64,000 bases of DNA, taken from NCBI GenBank assembly GCA_041725955.1, contig JBGRQE010000003.1, positions 1-64,000 of the forward strand, in the 5' to 3' direction. The position numbers and the translations under genes are program-made. The DNA is from JBGRPZ01 sp041725955 (lineage in GTDB: Bacteria > Bacteroidota > Bacteroidia > Bacteroidales > JBGRPZ01). The number at the start of each line of letters is the position of its first letter. Positions within the stretch are counted from its first letter, which is position 1. Shown piece by piece: positions 25,072 to 34,283 of this stretch. The notes under the pieces were generated by a model. The model was not told where the DNA came from and made no database searches. It saw only the letters and a program-made list of their open reading frames with translations.

Positions 25072-27411
25072 TTACTTCGACTTATTATATATTTTGCCTT
25101 CTTCATTTATAATTTCTGGTGAAAGCTCTTCTTTTCCATATTTCTCAGTAATATGAGAAAACGATATAGTAAATTTACATCCTTCAGAATATCTACTACA
25201 GCCATATGCATTTTTTCCTTTTAGCATAACACCTTGTTTGCAAATCGGACAATTATAAGGATCTCTTGAATGATCTTTCTTCTTTTCTGCAGGCTGTAGC
25301 TCAACAGAGCTATCATCTTTCAAAATAATTCTTCCATCTATTTTTTTGCCATCAACATCAAATCCTTTTAGAGAATCTGTACTTCCTTTAGAAAATAATT
25401 TCACAAACTGCTTATCAGTAATTTTCTTACCATATAATTTAAAGGGAACTTTAAAATTACAGCCATTCTTAAACCCTAAACAACCAAAAGCAGTTTTACC
25501 TTTTACTAATTTTTCCTTTTTACATAAAGGACAGGTAAACTCAAAATTATTTTCGGATGATGAAGTTTTATTCGAAACCTTTTTCTTTGATTGTTTTAGT
25601 TCTTTAGCTATATCTGATTCAATTTCTATAGTTTGGGAAGAATCATTTTTCACTTCATATATAAGTGTCCAAACCATATGTTTCATCTCTTCGATAAACT
25701 TCTGAGCTGAATAATTCTCCTTTTCAATTAATCTCAATTTCCTTTCCCACTGACCTGTTAGTTCAACAGATTTCAAAAGAGGATCTTTGATCTTCTCGAT
25801 CAATTGAACTCCTGTAGTCGTAGGCTCAAGACTCTTTCTTATCTTTCTTATATATTTACGCCTGAATAAAGTTTCTATAACTGCAGCTCTTGTTGAAGGT
25901 CTTCCTATACCATTCTCCTTTAAGGCATCACGCAGTTCATCATTATCAACATGCTTTCCTGCGGTCTCCATCATTCGTAACAATGTTGCCTCGGTATATA
26001 GTTTAGGAGGAAGAGTTTCTTTTTCCATTAACTCAGGCTTATGAGGCCCTGATTCTCCCTTTACAAAGGAAGGCATTATTTGATCTTTATCATCCTTAGC
26101 TTTTTCAATGCTTGCTTCACGGTCTGTTGACATATAAACTTCACGCCAACCATATTCTAAAATTTCTTTACCTGTTGCCTTAAATTCTACAGAATTACTC
26201 TCTCCTATAACAACAGTATTTGAAACAATACAATCAGGATAAAAGACACTTATAAAACGTCTTGAAATACTATCATACACTTTTTCTTCATACAGACTCA
26301 TACCCATAGCCTTAACCCCTGTAGGTATTATAGCATGGTGATCTGTCACTTTTGAATCATCAAAAACTTTTTTGCTTTTTCGAATTTTTGCTGACAGTAA
26401 TTTTCCTGTAAGATTAGCATAATTAACCAATCCTTTTAGAACAGACGGAATTTTAGGATAAATGTCATCCGGAAGATAAGTGGTATCAACCCTAGGATAG
26501 GTAACCAATTTCTTTTCATATAATGCTTGAATCACTTTCAATGTTTCATCAGCTGAAAGTGAATATTTTTTATTACACTCAACTTGCAAGGAAGTTAAGT
26601 CAAAAAGACGTAAAGGTGCTTCTTTTCCTTTTTTCTTTGTGCTCGAAACAATTGTAAAGTCATGATCTTTGACTGCTTCAAGCATCTCTTTCCCTTCATT
26701 TACTGTTTTGAATTTTCCTTTCTTAGAAGAGAAAAGAGTTTCCCGATACACAGTTTTCAATTCCCAATATTTCTCGGGTTTAAAGTTTTTTATCTCCAAA
26801 AACCTTTGCACAATCATAGCAAGAGTTGGAGTCTGAACGCGACCAATAGACAAAACACCTTTATTATTGGCAAACTTCAAAGTATAAAGTCTACTTGCAT
26901 TCATTCCCAACAGCCAATCGCCTATTGCTCTTGCATTACCAGCAGCATAAAGCAAATCAAAATCTGAAGCATCTTTAAGTTTAGAAAAACCCTCCTTAAT
27001 AGCTTCCTCTGTTAAAGAGGAAATCCACAAACGTTTAACTTTTTTGTTACATTTAGCCTTTACAAGCACCCAACGCTGAATCAACTCTCCTTCAATTCCA
27101 GCATCGCCACAATTAATAACTTCACTGCAAGAAGATATTAGTCTTTCCAAGACATCAAACTGCTTCTGCACTCCGATATCAGGAATTACTTTAATACCAA
27201 ATCGCTCTGGAATCATTGGCAGGGAATTTAATGACCATCGTTTCCATATTGAGGTATAATCTTCAGGACTCTTTAAAGTGCATAAGTGTCCAAAAGTCCA
27301 ACTGACTTGAAAACCATTACCTTCATAATATCCATCTCGTCGTGATTTTGCTCCAAGAACATTTGCGATTTCTCGAGCAACACTGGGTTTTTCAGCAATA
27401 CAAAGTTTCAC
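25072..27411 (-). CDS. topB: DNA topoisomerase III
   Basis: 779 residues of a type IA topoisomerase. Toprim segment CGDAGIEGELI (101-111), SIGRVQTPTLAMIVQRF (188-204), active-site Tyr305 in LVTYPRVDT, and IGRPSTRAAVIETL. Two C-terminal zinc-ribbon repeats follow, each CPxC...GC...GC (near 630 and 725). It relaxes and decatenates DNA by single-strand passage. Bacteroidota often carry several topB copies, many on integrative elements; no transfer genes are nearby, so this one looks chromosomal. A consensus promoter lies upstream. Confidence 0.94.
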   Translation of the reverse strand: MKLCIAEKPSVAREIANVLGAKSRRDGYYEGNGFQVSWTFGHLCTLKSPEDYTSIWKRWSLNSLPMIPERFGIKVIPDIGVQKQFDVLERLISSCSEVINCGDAGIEGELIQRWVLVKAKCNKKVKRLWISSLTEEAIKEGFSKLKDASDFDLLYAAGNARAIGDWLLGMNASRLYTLKFANNKGVLSIGRVQTPTLAMIVQRFLEIKNFKPEKYWELKTVYRETLFSSKKGKFKTVNEGKEMLEAVKDHDFTIVSSTKKKGKEAPLRLFDLTSLQVECNKKYSLSADETLKVIQALYEKKLVTYPRVDTTYLPDDIYPKIPSVLKGLVNYANLTGKLLSAKIRKSKKVFDDSKVTDHHAIIPTGVKAMGMSLYEEKVYDSISRRFISVFYPDCIVSNTVVIGESNSVEFKATGKEILEYGWREVYMSTDREASIEKAKDDKDQIMPSFVKGESGPHKPELMEKETLPPKLYTEATLLRMMETAGKHVDNDELRDALKENGIGRPSTRAAVIETLFRRKYIRKIRKSLEPTTTGVQLIEKIKDPLLKSVELTGQWERKLRLIEKENYSAQKFIEEMKHMVWTLIYEVKNDSSQTIEIESDIAKELKQSKKKVSNKTSSSENNFEFTCPLCKKEKLVKGKTAFGCLGFKNGCNFKVPFKLYGKKITDKQFVKLFSKGSTDSLKGFDVDGKKIDGRIILKDDSSVELQPAEKKKDHSRDPYNCPICKQGVMLKGKNAYGCSRYSEGCKFTISFSHITEKYGKEELSPEIINEEGKIYNKSK

Positions 27412-27437
27412 TAATATTAAAAAGTTTGTTAACTCAG

Positions 27438-27467
27438 CAAAGTTAGTTTTTTAAGTAAAGAAAGCAA
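27438..27467 (-). promoter_or_regulatory. Promoter of topB
   Basis: Minus strand TTG (27465-27467), 19-nt spacer, TAACTTTG (27438-27445). The start near 27432 leaves a leader of about 21 nt. Confidence 0.75.
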
Positions 27468-27595
27468 AAATCATATTCTTGCCAAGACTCTTATCTTAAA
27501 ATATTTTACATTAATCCAATTATTTTTATCACCAATTCGTTTAAGTGAAGAAGCATCAATAATCTACTCCCATCACAAAAAACTTCTATTAAGAT

Positions 27596-28609
27596 ATGTC
27601 CATAAATAAAAACACTTCAAACCCACTCCAACTACTTAAAAACAACAATCTCATTAACAGTAAAATACTCAACCATCTAACAAAAATTTATAAAAACATA
27701 GAAGAAATTAGTCCAGAATCAATTGGCTTAGAAACATTGGTTGGAGAAGATTACAACCATAATCGTTTATATTTTGAAACAAAAATTGATACCACTCCCC
27801 CAAACTTTGTTACATGTCATCATGAAGAACAATCTTTATGTGGTGAACTTCCTGAAATATTATCAGATTTCTATGAAGAATGGAATATTCAAGGTTCTTT
27901 TCTTAATCGCCAATTAAAAACAGTTGGTTTTAGGATGCACTATAATGATCTTGATGACTATATAATGAATGATTTATTTTTTAGGGCTTCTTCAGAATAT
28001 AATAATTTTGCGGGTGACCTTGAATGTATCGATTTACTCTCTTTCTACAGAAATATTTATCAGTTAATCACAAAAAAAGATTTGCCCATTGAAGCTATCA
28101 AACAGCTTAAAGACTTTTTCTCTTATCTTGTTCGTCTTGAAGGACAATTTATTAAAATGAAAATCATAGATCTTTGTGAAAACAGAATATCGCGTTTCTA
28201 CTTTAAAGTTCCAAACTGGGATTCACTATTTGAAATCCTATCCTTTGGTCATTGGTCTGGAGACTTTGAGTTTCTTCGCAGCTTAGAAGAGCTTTATGGC
28301 AACGTATTTCCTGATTTCCTTTATGAACTAGAAGTTCGAAATACCTTTCAATCTGAAATAGGTATTAGAGCAATTCTTCCAAAGGATATAGATGAAAAAA
28401 AAGAAGTCTTAAGAGGCTTTTTAAAGAACTTAAAAAGATGTCCATACTTAAAGCCTGAAAACAAAGAAAATATCACCAATTACATAAACACCCTTTTTAC
28501 AGAAACCCCAGAGTTTCAACATATACTTAAAAAGCTCGACTTTATAAAATTTCACAACTTTTTTAAGACGAAAATATTAGTATACTTGTTCTTTAATGTC
28601 CTTGATTAA
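27596..28609 (+). CDS. Protein of unknown function (337 residues)
   Basis: I do not recognise a family. The protein is soluble-looking, rich in aromatic and acidic residues, with no signal peptide or membrane segment. Notable stretches are VTCHHEEQSLCGELPEILSD (about 78-97), VGFRMHYNDLDDYIMNDLFF (about 112-131) and FGHWSGDFEFLRSLEELYG. The alternation of strand-like and helix-like segments suggests a compact alpha/beta enzyme or binding protein. It is convergent with, and only 12 nt from, the small membrane-protein gene, with no terminator between them. Codon use looks like its neighbours. Reality of the gene is well supported by length; function is open. Confidence 0.75.
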   Translation: MSINKNTSNPLQLLKNNNLINSKILNHLTKIYKNIEEISPESIGLETLVGEDYNHNRLYFETKIDTTPPNFVTCHHEEQSLCGELPEILSDFYEEWNIQGSFLNRQLKTVGFRMHYNDLDDYIMNDLFFRASSEYNNFAGDLECIDLLSFYRNIYQLITKKDLPIEAIKQLKDFFSYLVRLEGQFIKMKIIDLCENRISRFYFKVPNWDSLFEILSFGHWSGDFEFLRSLEELYGNVFPDFLYELEVRNTFQSEIGIRAILPKDIDEKKEVLRGFLKNLKRCPYLKPENKENITNYINTLFTETPEFQHILKKLDFIKFHNFFKTKILVYLFFNVLD

Positions 28610-28621
28610 GAAAACAGTACT

Positions 28622-28918
28622 TTATCTTAGCATGCAATACAATAACGAAATTAGCGGTGCATATCCTATTACCAAAGAAAAGAACCATTTCACAAGCTGA
28701 GAATATTTACCTCTTGTAAAAAAACGATAAACCAATATAGGAAAGGCTGAAAACAAAATTCCAAACAGTACCAATCCTAAAAAAGCTCCTTTATCATCAA
28801 CAAAACATCTCATGCCTTTGTCAACAACAAAAACAATAAATGCAAAAATCAAACTTAGCCCAATAAACGAAGCATAAACAAATTTATTCACACTTCCATA
28901 ATAAGCAATTGTTTTCAT
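28622..28918 (-). CDS. Small membrane protein of unknown function
   Basis: 98 residues from ATG 28918, preferred because the longer frame adds a polar, Cys-rich segment unlike a membrane-protein N terminus. Three hydrophobic segments are visible (about 14-34, 45-65, 76-95), separated by short charged loops (VDKGMRCFVDDKG, FTRGKYSQ). No family recognised. The gene ends 12 nt from the end of the convergent unknown gene. Confidence 0.55.
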   Translation of the reverse strand: MKTIAYYGSVNKFVYASFIGLSLIFAFIVFVVDKGMRCFVDDKGAFLGLVLFGILFSAFPILVYRFFTRGKYSQLVKWFFSLVIGYAPLISLLYCMLR

Positions 28919-29202
28919 TATTCCCCTATTTAATAAGTTATTTGTCGAAACACACACTACATTCATTACGCGACAAAAATTGTCAGCGCGCAAAAATAGA
29001 AAAATATTTCAACCAAAAAACTAATTCTAAAGTTCGTTATTTTCAATTATTACCAACTAATTTCTAAAACAAGGATTTAAGAAAAATTATTACATATTAA
29101 CCCTTATGATTTTTATTTTTTTTAGCTAGTTCCTCAGTTTTCCAACAATAGCAATTCTTTTGCTCTTAAACAGAGATATTACGAGAATTCAAAAAAATGA
29201 AC

Positions 29203-29233
29203 TTGTTATATTAAAGATATGATAATACTTTTG
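29203..29233 (+). promoter_or_regulatory. Promoter of the DUF6398 gene
   Basis: TTG (29203-29205), 20-nt spacer, TACTTTTG (29226-29233). The start near 29239 leaves a leader of about 21 nt before ATG 29260. Confidence 0.7.
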
Positions 29234-29259
29234 TTTCGTATTCTTGTAATCGATACCCT

Positions 29260-29970
29260 ATGGAAAAAGAAGCTGAAAGAAAAAAGAAAATTGAAGACAC
29301 TAAAAAAGCACTAGAAACATTCTGCTTAAAACATCTTGACAAGGAATTTTTAGAAATCGCTTATAAACTTCAAAAGCGGATATACACAGAGAAAGATCCT
29401 CTGGAAGTTAATGGAAAAGCCAACAACATTGCTGCAGCTATTATTCATATAATTTCTATTACAAATCTTCTTTTTGATGAAGATATGACACCCCATGTTA
29501 CTGTTAGATTAATTGCCGAAGAACTTCATGCTCCCCCTGGCCCTACAGCTTCACGATCAAGAACTTTAAGAAAAAAATATGGAATAAAATATTATGATCC
29601 GAACTATTGCACCAAAGCAGTATTAGCTATGAAACCAAAGCCTGGTGAAGGAATAATATCTTCTAAACCTTCAAGAAAACCAATCTATGACGACTATAAA
29701 TGGCTACCAGGAAACACTTATGAAATCAAAATGCTTTCAAAAAGAAATGCTACTACTAAAGCAATAACTGCTGTTCGATTGGAAATAAGAAAATTAAGCA
29801 TGGTTCCTTATGAGGGTGAACCTGAAGCAGATCTTCTATATTATGATTTAGAAGAAAGTGTTTTTACGTTTAGAATATTACTTGGAAATAGTGATTTAGA
29901 ATATTTTAAAAGATTTTTACAGGTTCACTTACCTCATATGAAATTACTATCATTCGAACAAATCTTTTAA
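29260..29970 (+). CDS. DUF6398-domain protein
   Basis: 236 residues. The N-terminal part (about 14-115) fits DUF6398: FCLKHLDKEFLEIAYKLQ, then NNIAAAIIHIISITNLLFDE, the spacing of the family pattern (C..HLd.Ey...A..ai.....N.LFD), and a small helix-turn-helix-like segment VRLIAEELHAPPGPTASRSR. The C-terminal half has no recognised family. The function of DUF6398 is not established; elsewhere it is often linked to plasmid- or SEC-C-type proteins. A TTG-20-TACTTTTG promoter directly upstream suggests monocistronic expression. Confidence 0.65.
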   Translation: MEKEAERKKKIEDTKKALETFCLKHLDKEFLEIAYKLQKRIYTEKDPLEVNGKANNIAAAIIHIISITNLLFDEDMTPHVTVRLIAEELHAPPGPTASRSRTLRKKYGIKYYDPNYCTKAVLAMKPKPGEGIISSKPSRKPIYDDYKWLPGNTYEIKMLSKRNATTKAITAVRLEIRKLSMVPYEGEPEADLLYYDLEESVFTFRILLGNSDLEYFKRFLQVHLPHMKLLSFEQIF

Positions 29971-30081
29971 TTCACTTTCACAAAGTGCTGTGAAGCTAAA
30001 TTTATCAAAATATTAGCGAATGATATGTTTTATTATGTAGAATATCATTCAATTCTAAGCTTTTCAAAACAGAGTTAAAGC

Positions 30082-30113
30082 AAAAGGGACTGTCTTTTAA
30101 TGAACAGCCCCTC
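30082..30113 (-). terminator. Terminator of the glycerol-phosphate operon
   Basis: On the minus strand GGGGCTGT pairs with ACAGTCCC (one G-U) around an AT-rich loop and is followed by TTTT. It lies 25 nt after the last gene (porin). Confidence 0.7.
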
Positions 30114-30137
30114 TTACTTATTGATAATATTCTAAAT

Positions 30138-31466
30138 CTAGAAACCAATTTGCATACGTGCTTGTACCATGCTAATATTCTTATCTAGATACTTGTGACT
30201 AGTTAAATTCATGTAGTTATAATCTAACATGAAACGAATGTTTGGCTTCCAATAATAATTAACTGCTAATCCGGCAGATTTAGCGACACCACCAGAAACA
30301 GAATTATTTGGTTTTCCTAAACCTATATCATCATAAAATTTACCGTTAAAATACAATCCATCAACATCATCAAGATTAGTGTAATTGTATCTACCTACTA
30401 ATTCTAAAGAACCAGGAGCAGGTTTAGCAATTAAACCATTAACAGCATCATATTTATAATCACCACCAGTAATTAGCCAGCCTAACTGAGCATAAAATCC
30501 ACTGAAATTAAGATTACGATAGTTTCCCATCCATTTCTTAAAATTATCAATTTTAACCCAACTATATTGACCACCTAATTGCTCTTCAAAAGCTTTTTGA
30601 TAATCATATTCACGAGAAACTTGTGCACCCGTATACTCTCCCATAAATGAAAAGTTACGGAATGTTACTAACAATTCAGCATTATACTTAAATTGATCTT
30701 TCGCATGCTTAATCTTTGTATCAAGAAAATGTGTACCATCAACAGTCGATTCACTTTTTGCTTGATATTCAATAGCACGATTATAGTCATCATCACCACC
30801 TTCAAAACCAAGTGCACCTGCAGTACGATAAGTAGCAGAACCTCCTATATGTAGATTAAATCCATCACTTAAAACAGGACGTAAAACTAATCTTGAAGTA
30901 ATAGCATAACCATCATCGCCTTTTGTATTACCATAAACATCATCACCAAAAAGACCGCCTTCAAACCAAAGCAAATTGCCATAATAGCGATAAGAAATAC
31001 CTAAATGACGACCTGGAGCAAATGCTTGAACACTCATTGGGCGACCAATAAAACGAATATCTCCAGTACTTGTTAAAGCTTGTGCTGAAAAAGGCTCTGT
31101 ATAATGTCCTATTTTCAAAAAGCTATTATTATTTAGATGATAACGAGTGTATATATCCTTAAAAGCAACTTTTCCACCTTTGAAATCTAAATCAAATTTA
31201 GCATCAAAGTTTTTGTAGAAAGTACCGTATAAACGAATACGTGCTTCACCTATTTTTGTTCCACTCTTTAAATCACTTACATCATCAAAATAATACGCAC
31301 CATCAAAGGAAAAACGAGTACCCATGCGTAACTTAACGTCTCCATTTTCTGACTGAAAACGTATTGAACCATTTTTCACCAAAGCTTCTGCTTGTTCCTT
31401 GGCATTCTGCCCAAAACTAAAAGAAGCTACGAATAACAATAATAATGAACTTAGAACTTTCTTCAT
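30138..31466 (-). CDS. OprO/OprP-type outer-membrane porin
   Basis: 442 residues. The ATG at 31466 is chosen because GGAGGG lies just upstream and the signal peptide (MKKVLSSLLLLFVASFSFGQ) follows directly. The mature part is a beta-barrel with alternating hydrophobic residues, LRMGTRFSFDGAYYFDD near the start, IGEARIRLYGTFYKNFDAKF, and C-terminal QARMQIGF ending in Phe. This matches the phosphate-selective porin OprO/OprP family. As last gene of the glycerol-phosphate operon it probably admits phosphorylated glycerol compounds; this role is inferred from context. Confidence 0.85.
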   Translation of the reverse strand: MKKVLSSLLLLFVASFSFGQNAKEQAEALVKNGSIRFQSENGDVKLRMGTRFSFDGAYYFDDVSDLKSGTKIGEARIRLYGTFYKNFDAKFDLDFKGGKVAFKDIYTRYHLNNNSFLKIGHYTEPFSAQALTSTGDIRFIGRPMSVQAFAPGRHLGISYRYYGNLLWFEGGLFGDDVYGNTKGDDGYAITSRLVLRPVLSDGFNLHIGGSATYRTAGALGFEGGDDDYNRAIEYQAKSESTVDGTHFLDTKIKHAKDQFKYNAELLVTFRNFSFMGEYTGAQVSREYDYQKAFEEQLGGQYSWVKIDNFKKWMGNYRNLNFSGFYAQLGWLITGGDYKYDAVNGLIAKPAPGSLELVGRYNYTNLDDVDGLYFNGKFYDDIGLGKPNNSVSGGVAKSAGLAVNYYWKPNIRFMLDYNYMNLTSHKYLDKNISMVQARMQIGF

Positions 31467-31480
31467 GATTTGACCCTCCA

Positions 31481-32815
31481 TTAATAACCTAGATTATTCA
31501 AAACAACTTCAGCATTTGCAGATGCACCATTAGGACGAGCTCCTTCAGCTGCAAAATAATCAAGTGTAGTACCTGCTTTGTTAGTAAACATACCGTCGGT
31601 AAGACTTGGACGATTTAGATAATACTTTCCTGTATATTTATCCATTTGAATTCTTGTATCAAAAGAATAAGCATGAACAAGCATACCAGCTTCTCTTACC
31701 ATATCAGCCATCCATGGCTGTAGCAAGTCGTAATAATTATTAGGTGCACCACCTATAGAAGGGCCAATAATTGTAGCACCGTATTTTATACCATAATTAA
31801 TCCATTCAGCATATGTTTGAGGATCATCATTTGGCATATCAGAAGGACCTTTCCAAAGCAACAAACAAGTTGGAATAGGATTTTTGAATTCTTTCTGAAG
31901 ATTTACAAGACTGTTCTTAGAAAAGGTTTGTAAAATAATTCTTGCATTTGTATTTGCAATTTCAACCTTACCCTTGAAAGTAAGAACATTCTCAAGATCA
32001 TTAAAATCATCAGCATACCATCCAAGGCGCTTCAATTCCTTGCATAGATCTCTCTCCATATTTGGGAATAACCAAGGTTCTTTTGTTTCAACATACACCC
32101 CTGGGCGATTTTGATTATCCTGAGGGTCAAGTTCGTATTCAAACTTATATCTTTTTACTCCATCAGTATCAGTGATAATAGACATGATTCTATCACCTGC
32201 TTTATAATTACCCTTAGGATCATCATTTAGATAACGCTTGATTTTATATCCTTTTGCTATCATAATTACATCCTCTAGAGTAGAAATCCTTTGATTTACA
32301 AAAGATCCTCTTTGATTCTCTGGATTTGCATAATTAAACCATGATCCTGCATCTAAAGTAGAAAGCTCAGACCATGTAAAAGAAGAAACAGGCTCCTCTT
32401 CACGACCAGGAAATTTTACTTCAATGTCGGTAGTTCTTTTCAAATTATTATCATGAAGAGCAAGAAGAACTGAAGGCTCAACAACATTACCATTCTTATC
32501 CTTAACCTCTTTGGTTCTCTGCAAATCAATCTCTAAATAATCGGCGCCAATATTTCTTGCCCAGCGAAAAGCAGCTTCAGTTTCTTCAGGAACCCAAAAA
32601 GTAGATCCTCTGTGAGCAATAACTATATTTTTATCCACTAAATCACGAACAGTTTCCATTTCTGGAGAAAGATGGTCAATTTTAACCTTCTTTGCTACTT
32701 CTTCATTAGTGACATTTGAGGTATCTTTTTTACATGATGATAAACTCATCGAAACAGCTAATGCAACAAAAGACCCTACAACTAATCGTTTCATTTGAGA
32801 TATACTTCTCTTCAT
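31481..32815 (-). CDS. glpQ: Glycerophosphodiester phosphodiesterase lipoprotein
   Basis: 444 residues. The N terminus is a lipoprotein signal with lipobox LSSC. The GDPD TIM-barrel motifs are present: NIVIAHRGSTFWVPEETEAA (His-Arg pair and Glu), GADYLEIDLQRTKE (Glu, Asp) and LALHDNNLKRTTD (catalytic His). It splits glycerophosphodiesters such as glycerophosphocholine into an alcohol and glycerol-3-phosphate, outside the inner membrane because of the lipid anchor. Two insertions relative to short GDPDs (about 175-230 and 310-340) fit the GlpQ type. The porin gene begins 14 nt downstream and the transporter gene lies upstream. Confidence 0.9.
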   Translation of the reverse strand: MKRSISQMKRLVVGSFVALAVSMSLSSCKKDTSNVTNEEVAKKVKIDHLSPEMETVRDLVDKNIVIAHRGSTFWVPEETEAAFRWARNIGADYLEIDLQRTKEVKDKNGNVVEPSVLLALHDNNLKRTTDIEVKFPGREEEPVSSFTWSELSTLDAGSWFNYANPENQRGSFVNQRISTLEDVIMIAKGYKIKRYLNDDPKGNYKAGDRIMSIITDTDGVKRYKFEYELDPQDNQNRPGVYVETKEPWLFPNMERDLCKELKRLGWYADDFNDLENVLTFKGKVEIANTNARIILQTFSKNSLVNLQKEFKNPIPTCLLLWKGPSDMPNDDPQTYAEWINYGIKYGATIIGPSIGGAPNNYYDLLQPWMADMVREAGMLVHAYSFDTRIQMDKYTGKYYLNRPSLTDGMFTNKAGTTLDYFAAEGARPNGASANAEVVLNNLGY

Positions 32816-32868
32816 AGCGATTGTAGTTTAATTTTAGTAATTGTTATTAGTACTGAATAGTGTCAGTA

Positions 32869-32904
32869 GTAAAATATCTTCTAAAGGATTTGAAGATATT
32901 TTAC
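32869..32904. repeat. 13-bp perfect inverted repeat between glpT and glpQ
   Basis: GTAAAATATCTTC (32869-32881) and GAAGATATTTTAC (32892-32904) with a 10-nt loop. It lacks a following T-run, so it looks like an intercistronic RNA hairpin or operator rather than a terminator. Confidence 0.6.
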
Positions 32905-32927
32905 CATAGACTATAATAGTTTGAATT

Positions 32928-34244
32928 TTATTCTTTTTTCAATGTCAACCCTATCAATAAAATTGAAAGTACACAAGAACAAAGTAGTACGATAAAACCA
33001 CCGTTCCAACCTAAGGCATCCACAACAAAACCCATTGCAATATTTGCAAATAAAGCTCCGCCTAAGTAGCCAAACAAACCTGTAAGACCGGCAGCAGTAC
33101 CTGCAGCTTTTTTAGGAACTAGATCCAATGCATGAACTCCAATCAACATTACCGGACCATAAATCAAAAATCCAATTGCAATCAATGCAACATTATCAAT
33201 TAATGGATTTCCTGCAGGGTTCAACCAATAAACCAAAACAGCAACAAATACAAGAACCATGTAAATTATACTTGCAGGAGCTCTTTTGCCTTTAAACACT
33301 TTATCTGAAATAAATCCGCAAAGCAGAGTACCTGGAATTCCAGCATATTCATACAAAGCATAAGCCCATCCAGAATCCTTGACACTAAAGTGTTTTATTT
33401 CTTCCAAATAGGTTGGAGCCCAATCTAAAACACCATATCTAACCAAGTAAACGAATGCATTTGCAAAAGCAATATACCAGAGTAATTTATTATTAAAAAC
33501 ATATTTAAAAAAGATCTCCTTAGCAGATAATTCCTTCTCAAAATCTTTATCATATTTATCCGGATAATCATCTTTCCATTTCTCAATAGAAGGTAATCCA
33601 CAAGATTGTGGAGTATCGCGAACAGTAAGAAAAATAAAAATAGAAACGACCAGAGCAACCACACCTGGAACAAATAATTTAGCCTGCCAAACACCAAATA
33701 TTGCAACACCAAATATTGCAATATTTGCCATTAAACCACCACCAATATTATGGGCAACATTCCAGATCGACATTTTAGTTCCTCTTTCTTTACTTGAGAA
33801 CCAATGCACCATAACTCTTCCACTTGGAGGCCATCCCATTCCTTGAAACCATCCATTAAGCATAAGAAGAATAAACATTATAGCAACAGAACCCGTAGCA
33901 AAAGGCAATAACCCCATCACAATCATTGTAATGGCAGACAAAGCTAATCCAATAGCCATAAATAGTCTTGCATTACTTCGATCGGAAACGTTTCCCATCA
34001 AAAATTTACTTAATCCATAAGCGATAGAAACACCTGCCAAAGCAAAACCAAGCTCAGTTTTAGAAAATCCCTTATCAATAAGATCTGGCATTACAAGCGA
34101 AAAGTTCTTACGAACCAAATAGTAACCGGCATACCCAAAGAAAACCCCAGAAAAAACCTGCCACCTAAGTCTTTTATAAGTTGGGTCAACTTTTGATTCA
34201 TCCATTGTTGGCTTATGAGCCGGTGGCTTTAAAAATTTCAGCAT
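32928..34244 (-). CDS. glpT: Glycerol-3-phosphate transporter
   Basis: 438 residues, 12 predicted membrane segments, organophosphate:phosphate antiporter family. YAGYYLVRKNFSLVMPDLID in TM1 and the loop after it, GNVSDRSNARLFMAIGL, NGWFQGMGWPPSGRVMVHWF and VRDTPQSCGLP are typical of GlpT/UhpT. It exchanges external glycerol-3-phosphate for internal phosphate across the inner membrane. Its position between the phosphodiesterase and the dehydrogenase supports GlpT over UhpT. Confidence 0.9.
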   Translation of the reverse strand: MLKFLKPPAHKPTMDESKVDPTYKRLRWQVFSGVFFGYAGYYLVRKNFSLVMPDLIDKGFSKTELGFALAGVSIAYGLSKFLMGNVSDRSNARLFMAIGLALSAITMIVMGLLPFATGSVAIMFILLMLNGWFQGMGWPPSGRVMVHWFSSKERGTKMSIWNVAHNIGGGLMANIAIFGVAIFGVWQAKLFVPGVVALVVSIFIFLTVRDTPQSCGLPSIEKWKDDYPDKYDKDFEKELSAKEIFFKYVFNNKLLWYIAFANAFVYLVRYGVLDWAPTYLEEIKHFSVKDSGWAYALYEYAGIPGTLLCGFISDKVFKGKRAPASIIYMVLVFVAVLVYWLNPAGNPLIDNVALIAIGFLIYGPVMLIGVHALDLVPKKAAGTAAGLTGLFGYLGGALFANIAMGFVVDALGWNGGFIVLLCSCVLSILLIGLTLKKE

Positions 34245-34283
34245 AATTTAGTCGTTTCAAGTTAAAATTAGTTTTTCATTCCC

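Noticed and set aside
25072..27411. Integrative conjugative element suggested by topB
   Set aside because: No transfer, relaxase or integrase gene is nearby; neighbours are housekeeping genes.
28622..29970. Defence or toxin-antitoxin pair formed by the small membrane protein and the DUF6398 protein
   Set aside because: They are divergent, separated by over 300 bases, and neither has toxin or antitoxin motifs.
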